Below are positions 28,002-29,196 of a stretch of DNA of 29,196 nt, one piece after another. Position numbers and translations under genes: made by a program. Under the pieces are notes generated by a model. That model saw only the letters and a list, made by a program, of their open reading frames with translations, was not told the origin of the DNA and ran no database searches. The DNA comes from Pseudomonadota bacterium. GTDB lineage: Bacteria; Pseudomonadota; Alphaproteobacteria; Sphingomonadales; Sphingomonadaceae. Numbering within the stretch: the stretch's first letter is position 1; each line of letters opens with the position of its first letter. The stretch spans positions 1 to 29,196 of the forward strand of contig JAFAEG010000050.1 of NCBI GenBank assembly GCA_023424095.1, read 5' to 3'.

Positions 28002-29111
28002 ATGGTTGAGGTGATCGAGAATCTGGAAGGCTCGTTCGAGGCGCTGGAGGCCGAGCATGTCGAGGCGGAGGCGTTGCGGGCGGAGGTTGCGGCGCTGACG
28101 GCGCGGGTGGCGGCGAGCGAGCGGCCGGTGCTGAGCGGGGCGAAGAGCGAGGCGTCGCCGTTCGTGGAGCGCTATTTGCGCAAGGGGCTCGAGCATGGCG
28201 TCGAGCTGAAGGCGATGTCGGGCGCGACCGATGCGGCCGGCGGCTATGCGGTGCCGGAGGAGATCGACGCGGCGATCGAGCGGACGCTGTCCGCGATCTC
28301 GCCGATCCGGGCGATTGCGAGCGTCGTGAAGGTGGGCAGCGCCGGCTATCGCAAGCTGGTGACGAGCGGCGGGACGCCGTCGGGCTGGGCGAGCGAGACC
28401 GGGGCGCGGGCGGAAACGAATTCGCCGGTCTTCCATGAGGTGGCGCCGCCGTCGGGGCATCTGTTCGCCAATCCGGCGGCGAGCCAGGCGATGCTGGACG
28501 ACGCCGCGTTCGACGTCGAGGCGTGGCTGGCGGACGAGATTGCGCGGGAATTTGCGCGGGCCGAGGGAGCGGCCTTCGTTTCCGGCAACGGCACGAACAA
28601 GCCGAAGGGCTTCCTGGCCGCGACCACGACGGATGAAGTGGACGGAGTGCGGGCGTTCGGGACGCTGCAATTCCTGAAGACCGGGGCGGCCGGGGCGTTT
28701 CCGGGGAGCAATCCGCAGGACAAGTTGATCGACCTCGTGCAGGCCTTGCGCGCGCCCTACCGGCAGGGGGCGGTGTTCGTGATGAACAGCGCGACCGCGG
28801 CGCGGATCCGCAAGTTCAAGACGACGGACGGCGCCTTCCTGTGGCAGCCGGGTTTGGTGTCCGGGCAGCCGGATACTCTGCTCGGCTATCCTTTGGTCGA
28901 GGCCGAGGACATGCCGGACGTGGCGACCGACGCGCTGTCGATCGCGTTCGGCAATTTCCGCGCCGGCTATCTGATCGCCGAGCGGCAGGAGACGCAGATC
29001 CTGCGCGATCCGTTCACCAACAAGCCGTTCGTGCATTTCTACGCGACCCGGCGCGTGGGCGGGCAGGTGATGAACAGCGAGGCGATCAAGCTGCTGAAGT
29101 TCAGCGCCTGA
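28002..29111 (+). CDS. HK97-family major capsid protein (GTA gp5)
   Basis: A 369-residue capsid protein. An N-terminal coiled-coil delta/scaffold region (residues 1-45, AEHVEAEALRAEVAALTARV) is removed by the protease in this family. The core starts near GATDAAGGYAVPEEIDAAIE and has SPIRAIASVVKVGSAGYRKL, ASETGARAETNSPVF, an E-loop, AWLADEIAREFARAEGAAFV, SGNGTNKPKGFL, and the conserved C-terminal LLGYPLVEAEDMPD and AFGNFRAGYLIAER. GAGGAGAGGG precedes the ATG. Length is similar to GTA g5 proteins. Later GTA genes would follow beyond the right edge. Confidence 0.95.
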   Translation: MVEVIENLEGSFEALEAEHVEAEALRAEVAALTARVAASERPVLSGAKSEASPFVERYLRKGLEHGVELKAMSGATDAAGGYAVPEEIDAAIERTLSAISPIRAIASVVKVGSAGYRKLVTSGGTPSGWASETGARAETNSPVFHEVAPPSGHLFANPAASQAMLDDAAFDVEAWLADEIAREFARAEGAAFVSGNGTNKPKGFLAATTTDEVDGVRAFGTLQFLKTGAAGAFPGSNPQDKLIDLVQALRAPYRQGAVFVMNSATAARIRKFKTTDGAFLWQPGLVSGQPDTLLGYPLVEAEDMPDVATDALSIAFGNFRAGYLIAERQETQILRDPFTNKPFVHFYATRRVGGQVMNSEAIKLLKFSA

Positions 29112-29116
29112 CCCGT

Positions 29117-29196
29117 TCCGCTCGCGCAAGCGCGCGAGCGGCCCCACCCCCAAGCTGCGCATGGTCCCCCACCCCCCCAAAAGCAGGGGGGGGTTT
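29117..29196. repeat. Degenerate repeat at right contig edge
   Basis: A perfect GCTCGCGC/GCGCGAGC hairpin (29120-29139), then CCCCACCCCC and GGTCCCCCACCC pieces like the type A repeat, ending in runs of C and G. Probably a type A copy damaged by contig-end errors. Confidence 0.55.

Noticed and set aside
21300..29111. Ordinary prophage
   Set aside because: No integrase, repressor/lysis or replication genes are seen here, and the gene order with gp3.5 fits a GTA. Since only the head part is visible, this is not fully excluded.
27834..29180. Long minus-strand reading frame opposite the capsid gene, continuous with antisense gene 5
   Set aside because: Composition is Arg/Ala/Gln-rich shadow of the capsid gene, and a proper start with membrane-protein sequence begins only at 27833.

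Overview
The window is about 29 kb of very GC-rich, gene-dense bacterial DNA. It fits an alphaproteobacterium of the order Sphingomonadales. Supporting signs are an aa3-type cytochrome oxidase subunit IV gene directly before a split transhydrogenase alpha subunit, a near-perfect general-stress (EcfG-type) promoter, a gene-transfer-agent (GTA) head cluster with a DUF6127-like gene, many short lipoproteins, frequent GTG starts and many short dispersed palindromic repeats. Both ends are G/C homopolymer-rich and look like contig edges. All names come from reading motifs by eye, with no database search.

Left part (1-9.1 kb). A DUF559 endonuclease-like gene runs off the left edge. Next to it on the minus strand are pntAA and the oxidase subunit, then an unusual protein with a possible TIR-like head, one membrane segment and a small C-terminal domain. 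A sigma-54 response regulator, a lipoprotein and a short-chain dehydrogenase follow on the plus strand. A minus-strand operon holds a PAP2 phosphatase and two DUF1801 genes, one frameshifted. A lipoprotein, an XRE regulator and a divergent DUF6456 gene close the block.

Middle part (9.1-21.3 kb). This holds a diheme cytochrome c lipoprotein, an SLC13 permease, a cupin/JmjC-like oxygenase, a glutathione S-transferase and four members of one lipoprotein family (one at 9980, three in tandem at 14697-16924). Each member has a conserved Cys pair, and its second half resembles the ExbD/TolR periplasmic domain. Then come a YqaA-type membrane protein, a Gln/Gly-rich disordered protein with its own stress promoter and terminator, a small nucleotidyltransferase-like gene, a methyltransferase, and a membrane-protein/XRE pair behind a palindromic operator-like site.

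Right part (21.3-29.2 kb). A consensus promoter and structured leader with an intrinsic terminator precede a GTA-type head module: small terminase, large terminase, portal, gp3.5, prohead protease and HK97 capsid. The module is broken by five antisense membrane-protein genes, three between terminase and portal and two between protease and capsid. Short palindromic repeats are inserted in frame into the terminase, the portal (twice) and the protease. A 68-nt three-way-junction element and a second terminator hairpin lie just before the capsid gene.

The strongest candidates for something undescribed are the ExbD-like lipoprotein family, the GTA head cluster colonised by antisense membrane genes and in-frame repeats, and the terminated leader RNA ahead of it.
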